Shown here: in pieces, positions 53,381 through 60,533 of the stretch
Layout of the letters: every line of letters starts with the position of its first letter
Numbering within the stretch: position 1 is the first letter of the stretch
DNA from: Glaciecola amylolytica
GTDB taxonomy: Bacteria > Bacteroidota > Bacteroidia > Flavobacteriales_D > Crocinitomicaceae
Assembly (NCBI GenBank): GCA_003856375.1
Contig: CP034120.1
Location: 2,666,001 to 2,730,000 of the forward strand
DNA length: 64,000 nucleotides
Direction of reading: 5' to 3'
Notes under the pieces: model-generated
Seen by the model: only the letters and a program-made list of their open reading frames with translations
Databases searched by the model: none
What the model was told of the DNA's origin: nothing
Position numbers and translations under genes: made by a program

Positions 53381-53569
53381 ACCACTTCAAAATCGTAAAA
53401 CGAACTCCTTCAACTTTTTAGCTTCATCCTGTTTTGTCACTTTTTTAAGTTACCAACAAACTATAGTCATTTTGCAAAAAAAGATTGCTTTAGGAGGATT
53501 ATTGTATTTAATTCTTTATTAATTTAGTGCGGCTAATAAAATTGTTAGATAATACTCTTATAGATCATC

Positions 53570-54859
53570 ATGAGCAAAGTTGCGAAAATCGAATTAGACG
53601 GGAAAGTATACGAATTCCCGGTTGTACAAGGTACAGAAAATGAATTGGCTATTGACATTTCAAAATTGCGCCAGGAAACTGGATACGTTACCCTGGATGC
53701 AGGTTATAAAAACACCGGAGCTACTTACAGCGCCATTACTTTTTTAGATGGTGAAGAAGGAATTCTTCGTTACCGTGGTTATCCGATCGAACAACTTGCA
53801 GAAAAAGCAAGTTTCATTGAAGTTGCTTATTTATTGATCTACGGAAATCTTCCAACTCAGGCTCAATTGGATGAATTCATTTCAAGTATTACCAAGCACA
53901 CATTGGTGCACGAAGACATGAAGCAATTCTTCGAAGCTTACCCGGCTCAGGCTCACCCGATGGGAGTTTTATCTGCAATGGTTTGTTCTCTTTCTACTTT
54001 CTACCCGGAATCATTGGATCCGAACAGAAGTGCTGAGAAAAAGAACAGAACAATTCTACGTTTGTTAGCAAAATTACCAACGCTTGCAGCTTGGTCATAC
54101 AAAAACTCCATGCGTCATCCGTTCATGTATCCTAAAAATGAATACGATTACGTAAAGAATTTCTTGTACATGATGTTCGCAATGCCAACTGAAGATTACA
54201 AAGTTGATCCGGTTGTTGTAGATGCATTGAATAAATTATTGATCCTGCATGCAGATCACGAACAAAACTGTTCTACTTCAACAGTTCGTATCGTTGGTTC
54301 TTCTCAGGCAAACCTTTACGCTTCCATTTCAGCAGGTATTTCTGCACTTTGGGGACCACTTCACGGTGGAGCTAACCAGGCAGTAATCGAAATGCTGGAG
54401 AAAATCCACAACGATGGTGGTGACGTAGACAAATGGGTATTGAAAGCGAAAGACAAAGATGATCCGTTCCGTTTGATGGGATTCGGACACCGTGTTTACA
54501 AAAACTTCGATCCTCGCGCTACAATCATCAAGAAAGCTGCTGATGATGTATTGGAGAAATTGAAAATCAATGATCCATTATTGGATATCGCTAAAAAATT
54601 AGAAAAAGTAGCATTGGAAGATGAGTACTTCAAATCAAGAAACTTATATCCAAACGTAGATTTCTACTCTGGAATCATCTACAAAGCTCTTGGAATTCCT
54701 TCCGAAATGTTTACAGTAATGTTTGCATTGGGTCGTCTTCCGGGATGGATTGCACAATGGAAAGAAATGTCAGAAGGTGGAGAGCCAATCGGTCGTCCAA
54801 GACAAATCTACACAGGTGCTGTTACCAGAGATTACGTTTCGATTTCAGACAGAGGATAA
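53570..54859 (+). CDS. gltA: citrate synthase
   Basis: A 429-residue hexameric-type citrate synthase that condenses oxaloacetate and acetyl-CoA at the entry to the TCA cycle. The catalytic residues match E. coli GltA: His265 in GPLHGGAN, His307 in GFGHRVYKNFDPRA and Asp364 in VDFYSG. The first 45 residues form the beta-rich N-terminal domain of type II enzymes (VAKIELDGKVYEFPVVQGTE). The single gene stands between a 189-base leader, in which I see no certain promoter, and a 47-base palindromic terminator. Confidence 0.96.
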   Translation: MSKVAKIELDGKVYEFPVVQGTENELAIDISKLRQETGYVTLDAGYKNTGATYSAITFLDGEEGILRYRGYPIEQLAEKASFIEVAYLLIYGNLPTQAQLDEFISSITKHTLVHEDMKQFFEAYPAQAHPMGVLSAMVCSLSTFYPESLDPNRSAEKKNRTILRLLAKLPTLAAWSYKNSMRHPFMYPKNEYDYVKNFLYMMFAMPTEDYKVDPVVVDALNKLLILHADHEQNCSTSTVRIVGSSQANLYASISAGISALWGPLHGGANQAVIEMLEKIHNDGGDVDKWVLKAKDKDDPFRLMGFGHRVYKNFDPRATIIKKAADDVLEKLKINDPLLDIAKKLEKVALEDEYFKSRNLYPNVDFYSGIIYKALGIPSEMFTVMFALGRLPGWIAQWKEMSEGGEPIGRPRQIYTGAVTRDYVSISDRG

Positions 54860-54872
54860 TAATTCATTATTA

Positions 54873-54919
54873 CAGATAAAAAAAGCGGATGATTTAAAAT
54901 CATCCGCTTTTTTTATCTG
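54873..54919. terminator. near-loopless palindromic terminator 6 (after gltA)
   Basis: A 47-base inverted repeat around a single central A (54896). Arms are CAGATAAAAAAAGCGGATGA-TTT and complement. It serves gltA and the convergent DUF4198 gene. Its core lacks the GGGCGAA of terminators 1, 2, 3 and 5. Confidence 0.85.
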
Positions 54920-54925
54920 CCTTTT

Positions 54926-55639
54926 TTATTTTTTCACCTCCACACAGTAAGTCACACAATTCCAAATTGCTTTGTATTCCTTTCCGTTGTGCGTGTCTTT
55001 TTTCTCTTCCGTAACAAAACTCTCAAGCATGTATCTTCCGTCGGTAAACGGAACAAATGACGCATGTCCGGCTTCATTCACTTCGAAATCTTTTGTCCAG
55101 CCAACCGGCGGCTGTACTGTCAACTTAACATCCTTCGTTCCTTTTTGAAAGAAAATGTCCAAACCAAGCTCTTGCTTCACTTTGAATTCCTTCGTCAACT
55201 GGACCTGAATTGCCAGATCTGTTGCCTTTGCAAGATTTGAAGCACCGGTAGCCGCATCATTATCCACCACCACTGAAGCCAGTGCATAATAATGAATCAA
55301 TGATTCGTAATAAACATCAGCCACCACATGATCAATTGAAAAAACATAAACTCCTTTTGAAGCAGGTGTAAATTCCGTTAAAAAGCAATTACTTTCTGCT
55401 TTTGTTTTCACAAGCGTTTTTGTACCGTCGGGTGCTGTTACAAACAACTGAAAACCTTCCAGATCACTGAACCAATTTTTGGTAGAATCCCGTTCATTCT
55501 CACTGTATTCTCCGAAGTACACTCTGACCGGTTGAGCTTTTCCTTTTTTCCCCTGGGAACTTGTTTCAATCCAAAGCGCATGTCCGAATACATTTCCCTG
55601 AATGACAAACAACATGACTAAAAAACCTAATACTTTCAT
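54926..55639 (-). CDS. DUF4198-type secreted protein
   Basis: A 237-residue protein with a signal peptide MKVLGFLVMLFVIQGNVFG cleaved just before HALWIE. The mature N-terminal histidine and the beta-sandwich that follows (QPVRVYFGEYSENERD, GTKTLVKTKAESNCFLTEFT, GVYVFSIDHVVADVYYE) are features of DUF4198, a periplasmic family often linked to nickel or cobalt uptake. The C-terminus contains two cysteines in WNCVTYCVEVKK. A GTG 30 bases upstream gives a longer frame without a proper leader. It lies downstream of the B12-controlled propeller gene on the same strand, but a terminator separates them. Confidence 0.72.
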   Translation of the reverse strand: MKVLGFLVMLFVIQGNVFGHALWIETSSQGKKGKAQPVRVYFGEYSENERDSTKNWFSDLEGFQLFVTAPDGTKTLVKTKAESNCFLTEFTPASKGVYVFSIDHVVADVYYESLIHYYALASVVVDNDAATGASNLAKATDLAIQVQLTKEFKVKQELGLDIFFQKGTKDVKLTVQPPVGWTKDFEVNEAGHASFVPFTDGRYMLESFVTEEKKDTHNGKEYKAIWNCVTYCVEVKK

Positions 55640-55714
55640 CTTTCCTAATTTTGACCGCAAAGTTGCCACGATACTCCCATTATTTCAATACCTGATTAAA
55701 GGGTATTTTCACAA

Positions 55715-55744
55715 AAAAAGGTCACCGTTTCCAGTGACCTTTTT
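55715..55744 (-). terminator. terminator after the B12-controlled gene
   Basis: AAAAAGGTCAC/GTGACCTTTTT with an eight-base loop, 25 bases after the stop of the propeller gene and, on the minus strand, followed by T-run. Confidence 0.75.
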
Positions 55745-55769
55745 CAGTAGAATAGTGGATTTAGGTATA

Positions 55770-57716
55770 TTACTCTACAATTACTTTTGTAAGCAGATTA
55801 TTCAATTTTACATAGTATAATCCGGATTGCAGGTCAGAAAGGCTGATCGTTGTTTCGGTTGAAGCAACCATCACTTTTCGAACTACCGCACCTTGTGTAT
55901 TTACTAATTCCAATTCGCGCCCTACCAGTTCGGCAGAAACGTTTACCGTTAACACATCAGAAGCTGGATTCGGGTAAACCTGAACGAATGCAGTGCTTAA
56001 ATCTTCCAGACCTGCGCTTGAACAAGAAACCACAACTGTTTGCGCTTCATTGGAACTGTTTCCGTTTCCGTCTGCAAAAACCCAATTAATGGTATAAGTT
56101 CCCGGTATTGCGTATGAAAGCGGATTGCTTGTTGTTCCCGTAACTGTTCCGGTACAGTTATCCGTTGCTGTAGGAGCCGTTACGACGTCATTACAAGCAA
56201 TATTCAAAGTTGGAAGAGGAGTTGTAACAGGATTTTCAGAATCCGTCACGATGATATGCTGATCTACAGTAATGGAATTTCCGTTCCCGTCATTGAACGT
56301 CCACGTAATAGTCGTCATACCGATTGTTGTAATCGGGAAAGCAGTTGTTGTCGTTCCGGTAACTGTTCCCGCACAATTGTCGGTTGTTGTCGGAGCAACA
56401 GGTGTAATGCTGCAAGAGCCGGTTACATTACTTAAAACAGGTGTTGCAGGATCTTCAGCATCATTGATTGTGACAGTCTGAGTCTGCATAATCGTTCCGT
56501 TTGCATTGGTAAAAGTCCAGGTAACGGTGAATGTTCCCTGAGCAGTGTAAGACACAGGATCTGTTGTTGTAGCCGTAACAGCTCCGTTATCTGCAGTTGG
56601 AGCAGTCAAAGTAGCACTGCATTCATCCGAAACAGCCGGAAGCGATGCCAGATCCGGAACAGGAATCGGACCGTTTGGAGCCGGGTACGTTTTCAAAACA
56701 CATTTATTCGGAATGGCACACCCCGGCAAAGTACCGGATTCGATAACCGTAAATGTCGTACCATTCACTACTTCGAAATATGCCGGAGCAACATAGGTAT
56801 GTGCAGAAGCAACTACAAAATCTCCTGTTGACGGATCGATATCAAAAGCTCTTCCGTATCCAAATGTTCCGTAAGTTCCTGTAGTTCCTGCCAATGTACT
56901 TGTATAAACCGGTGTTAACGGTAATGTAGGTGGATTCGTAATATCGTATTGATACATTTTTTTATCTGAAAGTGTCCAGAAATAAAGCTTGTTATTATTA
57001 TAGCGAAGCAACTTTATATTGAAGCCCACATTCACGGGTGTACCCAAAGCATCATTATTCAATACATCGATCGAAACAAGGTTTGTTCCTCCGATCACCC
57101 ATAATTTCCCCTGATTATCATAGGTAATTCCAGCAATTGAACCAACTCCCGGATCAAACTTTGCAACAACCGCATTGGTTACTGTGTCAATTTTCACCAA
57201 CTGAGTTCCCTGATCCAAATACATGAATCCTTTCGCAAACTGCATATGAGAACAATAAGAGGAAATCTCATTATTCGGCTCCGTAACGGGAGTCAAGGTA
57301 TTGTTCTGAAGATCAATCAACGAAACAACTCCTCCCTGAGCATAGCAAGCATAGGCTTTTGTAGCACTTGCAACTCCTAAAGTCTGAGGTGCGTGTGGAA
57401 ATGTGTGAATTTCCGTCATTGAAGGATAATTCACGATCGTGATTCTTCCCGCTCCGTTGGGCTTTTCTGCAAGAATTGCTTTGTTTCCCGCAATGACATA
57501 GTCTTGCAGCACATTAAAGCCTGCCGTACCGTTAGCAGCCTGATACCTTCCTGTGGAGTTTGTTGCAGGACTGAATGTTGTGTTACGGACAAAAATATCT
57601 CCGTTCGTACTCCCGTAATTTCCTTCCGCAATGAGTTCTAAACGAAATGTTGTTTGAGCTTGTAGTGTAGTGGTTAAGATTAAAAAGCCAAGTACCAATT
57701 TGATTTTTTTCATCAT
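55770..57716 (-). CDS. cobalamin-riboswitch-controlled T9SS beta-propeller (BtuG/DUF5074-like)
   Basis: A 648-residue secreted protein. Signal peptide 1-20. Residues about 22-340 form a propeller of YVTN/DUF5074 type: LELIAEGNYGSTNGDIFVRN, VVSLIDLQNNTLTPVTEPNN, GITYDNQGKLWVIGGTNLVS. DUF5074-type propellers include BtuG of Bacteroides, which captures vitamin B12 at the cell surface. Residues about 355-565 are two or three HYR-like beta-domains (ATDNCTGTVTGTTSNPLS), and the tail from about 575 (VYPNPASDVLTVNVSAELVG, LQSGLYYVKLNNL) is a T9SS type A signal. So a probable B12-binding protein is anchored by T9SS rather than by lipid as in BtuG. No btuB is next to it. Confidence 0.82.
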   Translation of the reverse strand: MMKKIKLVLGFLILTTTLQAQTTFRLELIAEGNYGSTNGDIFVRNTTFSPATNSTGRYQAANGTAGFNVLQDYVIAGNKAILAEKPNGAGRITIVNYPSMTEIHTFPHAPQTLGVASATKAYACYAQGGVVSLIDLQNNTLTPVTEPNNEISSYCSHMQFAKGFMYLDQGTQLVKIDTVTNAVVAKFDPGVGSIAGITYDNQGKLWVIGGTNLVSIDVLNNDALGTPVNVGFNIKLLRYNNNKLYFWTLSDKKMYQYDITNPPTLPLTPVYTSTLAGTTGTYGTFGYGRAFDIDPSTGDFVVASAHTYVAPAYFEVVNGTTFTVIESGTLPGCAIPNKCVLKTYPAPNGPIPVPDLASLPAVSDECSATLTAPTADNGAVTATTTDPVSYTAQGTFTVTWTFTNANGTIMQTQTVTINDAEDPATPVLSNVTGSCSITPVAPTTTDNCAGTVTGTTTTAFPITTIGMTTITWTFNDGNGNSITVDQHIIVTDSENPVTTPLPTLNIACNDVVTAPTATDNCTGTVTGTTSNPLSYAIPGTYTINWVFADGNGNSSNEAQTVVVSCSSAGLEDLSTAFVQVYPNPASDVLTVNVSAELVGRELELVNTQGAVVRKVMVASTETTISLSDLQSGLYYVKLNNLLTKVIVE

Positions 57717-57734
57717 TTGTTGTATTTATTAAAA

Positions 57735-57800
57735 CGATGAAAAAGTAACGGCCACAGCCAATGATCTGACTTGACAATTTGCTCCTTCACTTTTTCACCG
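57735..57800 (-). promoter_or_regulatory. candidate expression-platform stem of the riboswitch
   Basis: In the RNA, CGGTGAAAAAGT (57800-57789) pairs with ACTTTTTCATCG (57746-57735), with one G-U pair and about 42 bases between. It ends 18 bases before the ATG. It could hide the start region or be alternatively paired with the aptamer. Confidence 0.4.
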
Positions 57801-57812
57801 AAAGTTACAGTT

Positions 57813-57997
57813 CATGCAAATTGGCAGGTCTCCTGGCTAAGTCCTTCAATTCACCTTCCCATCCTGCTCTCATTTGTTATTGAGATTACGGACAGTGGCA
57901 TATCGAATTAAATATGGACTCTTACAGTTGCGGGAACAGCTCCGGATTTACACCGGATTCCCTTTTAATCCCGTAAAACGGGAACCGAATCGCGGTG
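57813..57997 (-). promoter_or_regulatory. cobalamin (B12) riboswitch
   Basis: Read on the minus strand it shows the class features in order. AAAGGGAATCCGGTGTAAAT is at 57966-57947, and GCTGTTCCCGCAACTGTAAG follows, the conserved core with the GCAACTGTAA stretch. A variable arm comes next, with inverted segments around 57870, then the B12 box GCCAGGAGACCTGCC at 57837-57823. Binding of adenosyl- or methylcobalamin would repress the propeller gene. Only the minus strand carries the aptamer, so it acts on the gene ending at 55770. Confidence 0.9.
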
Positions 57998-58026
57998 CAA
58001 AAGTAACCCGAATTCTCTGGTTTCAA
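57998..58026 (-). promoter_or_regulatory. promoter of the riboswitch transcript
   Basis: TTG (58026-58024), 18-base spacer and TACTTTTG (58005-57998) on the minus strand, directly in front of the aptamer. Confidence 0.65.
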
Positions 58027-58174
58027 AATTTACCTCCATATTATTTGACGATGCGGATAAATTCAATTTCAAATAATACTCTGTTTAAATAAGCTTAAAC
58101 AAAATCAATTTAGTCAAATTTCAATCTTATCTGAAGCATAACCTACTCATAAACAAGCTGCTAAATCTATAGTA

Positions 58175-58182
58175 TACATTTG
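58175..58182 (+). promoter_or_regulatory. -7 element of the T9SS cargo gene
   Basis: TACATTTG, 36 bases before the ATG at 58219. No TTG at the usual spacing. Confidence 0.4.
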
Positions 58183-58218
58183 TAGTATTACAACTCAAAC
58201 TCTTCATTCTCTGGCGCT

Positions 58219-59265
58219 ATGAAAAAAATTCATGCTTTCTTTAAATGCCTGCCCCTAATTCTTTTCATCCTTTTTACAAGTAAAAATGTTGCTGTTGCCC
58301 AGTGTCCGGATGGGACAATCGGCGTATCAGGTGCCGGATGTGGTTGTTTAAGTGGTTGTAATCTAACGAGTTTAGGAGGACCCAATTGCTCCCCGTCTGT
58401 TGGTGGAGATTGCTCCGGCGGACAAAGATCCATGTCGGAAGATATCATTGTTCCTGCCGGATGCACTTACACCGTAACTGCAACGATACGAAACCGGGCC
58501 GGAGGCTGCACTTCATCAGGTGCAGATAGTGGTGATAAAATGAAAGTAGATATTTCAGGTGGAGGTAAAACTTTTCAAAGCGGATCAGGAAATGCTACTA
58601 TAAACGACAGCTATACATTGGCTGGTCCGGGAACAATTACCGTATCCGGAACGGCAAACAGAGCCGATGAAATCATTACGTATACCACCAGTTCAAGCGG
58701 AGCTACCTGCGTCAACTGTATGAGTGTGCTTCCGGTCGAATTGGTTTCTTTTGACGCCAGATCTGAAGGCAACGCAGTTGCTTGTTCCTGGTCGACACAA
58801 TCCGAAAAAAACTGCGATTTCTTTACCGTGGAAAGAAGTGCCGACGGAATTCATTTCGAATTACTGGGTTATATGAAAGGCGCAGGAAATACTTCGAATG
58901 CGATGAAATACAAATTGTATGATTACGACCCGTATTTTTCAATTACGAGCTACTACAGATTGCTGCAAACCGATTTCAACGGCCAAACACGTTACCTTGA
59001 AGTAAAAACAGTAAAAGCAGAAAGAACCAATGAACTGCAGGTTTTCCCGAATCCGTCAAAAGGAACTATTCAAATCAGCGGAGATTTCGAAACATTACTG
59101 AACTCAAAACTGTACGATCTTTCCGGAAGAGAATTATCCATCGACCGTACGGATTTACAGGAAAACTCTTCCATGATCATCTCTGATCTTCCTGTCGGAA
59201 TCTACAATCTGATGTATTTTGACAACGAGAAAACAGTTTCGGAGCGAATTATTATTACTCCGTAA
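58219..59265 (+). CDS. cysteine-rich T9SS type A secreted protein
   Basis: A 348-residue protein with a signal peptide (about 1-27, ending VAVAQ). Residues 28-90 are rich in Cys and Gly (CGCLSGCNLTSLGGPNCS), followed by a beta-sandwich (DKMKVDISGGGKTFQSGSGN) to about 175. The segment LPVELVSFDARSEGNAVACS leads into a fibronectin-like linker module (SEKNCDFFTVERSADGIHFE) that often precedes type A sorting domains. The tail from about 272 (ELQVFPNPSKGTIQISGDFE, LPVGIYNLMYFDNE) is that domain. Its function is unknown; the many Cys suggest a disulfide-stabilised extracellular module. Its end overlaps the convergent methyltransferase gene by 11 bases. Confidence 0.82.
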   Translation: MKKIHAFFKCLPLILFILFTSKNVAVAQCPDGTIGVSGAGCGCLSGCNLTSLGGPNCSPSVGGDCSGGQRSMSEDIIVPAGCTYTVTATIRNRAGGCTSSGADSGDKMKVDISGGGKTFQSGSGNATINDSYTLAGPGTITVSGTANRADEIITYTTSSSGATCVNCMSVLPVELVSFDARSEGNAVACSWSTQSEKNCDFFTVERSADGIHFELLGYMKGAGNTSNAMKYKLYDYDPYFSITSYYRLLQTDFNGQTRYLEVKTVKAERTNELQVFPNPSKGTIQISGDFETLLNSKLYDLSGRELSIDRTDLQENSSMIISDLPVGIYNLMYFDNEKTVSERIIITP

Positions 59266-60409
59266 CAGCTGTTTCCGCCGTTCCTTTTTTCGAACCTTCG
59301 TAAATAGAATACTTTCGGAAAGAGCATTCCAGATCACCGTTAAACAATTTGTACTTTTTGTCCGGTTTCAATGCCAGGTATTTGAATCCGGCTTCGCTGG
59401 AAGAGATAATAAAACAAGTATAACCCAACAGGCGGTGCTTCATAATACTTCCCAAAGTTCCGTACAATTCTTCCACATCGGTTTCCAATCGTTCTCCGTA
59501 TGGCGGATTTGAAATCAAAACAGCCGGTCCTTCCGGGAATGGAAATTCATCTACCGAAGCGTTGTGAACATCAATAAATCTGCCGAAAGAAAAACCTCTC
59601 AGGTTTCTTTTGGTCTTCATTACCATTTGCGGGTCGATATCTCCACCGATTAATGTACAAGGAAGTTCCTTCACAACTTTGTTTGCACTTGTATGAATTT
59701 CGTCCCACAGTTTTGCATCAAAATTCCACATGTTTTTGAATGCATAGTGGTTTCTTTCGATATTGGAAGGAATTCCGGCAGCCAGTAATGCAGCTTCGAT
59801 CAACAAAGTTCCCGAGCCGCAAAAAGGATCGATCAAAGTTGTTTTCTTATCCCATGCCGTCATTCGCAAAAGTGCTGCAGCAACTACTTCATTCAACGGA
59901 GCATCTCCTGTGGATTGTCTGTAACCACGTTGAAAAAGTGGCAAACCACTCGTGTTCACAGAAATAACGCCCTCGTTTTCACGAACATATAAATCGATTA
60001 CAATCTGAGGTGTTTTTACATTGATATCCGGTCGTTCTCCCTTTACATCTCTGAAATGATCCACTATCGCATCTTTTATCAGTAGAAACGGAAATTGAGA
60101 ATGGTTGAAAATCGTTGAATTCACAGCTCCTTTTACTGCAAATGTTTTCTTCACATCAAAAAGAGAAGACCAGTTGATCTTTTTTGCTTCATCATAAAGA
60201 TCCTTTTCTGTTTTCACAGCAAATTTTCTCAACTCAACCAAAACGGAAATAGCACAGCGAATATGCAGGTTCAGGAAATAAACATCCTTCCACTCACCTT
60301 CGATCTGAACAGCTCTATTAAGCTTCGTACATTCAGAATACCCCAATTCATTTAGTTCTTCCGCAAGTACATCTTCTAATCCGTAAAATGTTTTGAGTAC
60401 AATTTTCAT
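59255..60409 (-). CDS. THUMP-domain RNA methyltransferase (RlmL N-half type)
   Basis: A 384-residue SAM-dependent methyltransferase. An N-terminal ferredoxin-like/THUMP RNA-binding part covers about 1-155 (VLKTFYGLEDVLAEELNELG). The linker VNTSGLPLFQRGYRQSTGDA leads into the Rossmann domain with IDPFCGSGTLLIEAALLAAG (about 190-210) and the N6-adenine/N2-guanine catalytic motif NPPYGERL near 305. This is the RlmL/YpsC class that makes N2-methylguanosine in 23S rRNA. The RlmK second half of the E. coli fusion is absent, as is usual outside gammaproteobacteria. Confidence 0.9.
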   Translation of the reverse strand: MKIVLKTFYGLEDVLAEELNELGYSECTKLNRAVQIEGEWKDVYFLNLHIRCAISVLVELRKFAVKTEKDLYDEAKKINWSSLFDVKKTFAVKGAVNSTIFNHSQFPFLLIKDAIVDHFRDVKGERPDINVKTPQIVIDLYVRENEGVISVNTSGLPLFQRGYRQSTGDAPLNEVVAAALLRMTAWDKKTTLIDPFCGSGTLLIEAALLAAGIPSNIERNHYAFKNMWNFDAKLWDEIHTSANKVVKELPCTLIGGDIDPQMVMKTKRNLRGFSFGRFIDVHNASVDEFPFPEGPAVLISNPPYGERLETDVEELYGTLGSIMKHRLLGYTCFIISSSEAGFKYLALKPDKKYKLFNGDLECSFRKYSIYEGSKKGTAETAVTE

Positions 60410-60439
60410 AAAGCGAATTCAATTATTTATATAAGAGCA

Positions 60440-60447
60440 CAAAAGTA
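60440..60447 (-). promoter_or_regulatory. -7 element of the RNA methyltransferase gene
   Basis: TACTTTTG on the minus strand, 30 bases before the ATG whose complement ends at 60409. Confidence 0.4.
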
Positions 60448-60533
60448 GACAAAAGCTAAGAGCTTTTCTAAATAGAACAGAAATAAGGTAAAACACTATT
60501 CTTTTAGGTAAAAAAAAATTAATTTTGATTTTC

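Noticed and set aside
53490-53530. AGGAGG sequence as Shine-Dalgarno of a tiny gene
   Set aside because: It leads only to a handful of codons before a stop, and Bacteroidota rarely rely on this motif.
57874-58092. Open frame of 72 codons on the plus strand
   Set aside because: It runs antisense through the cobalamin aptamer and promoter; the sequence is explained by RNA structure and has no start signals.
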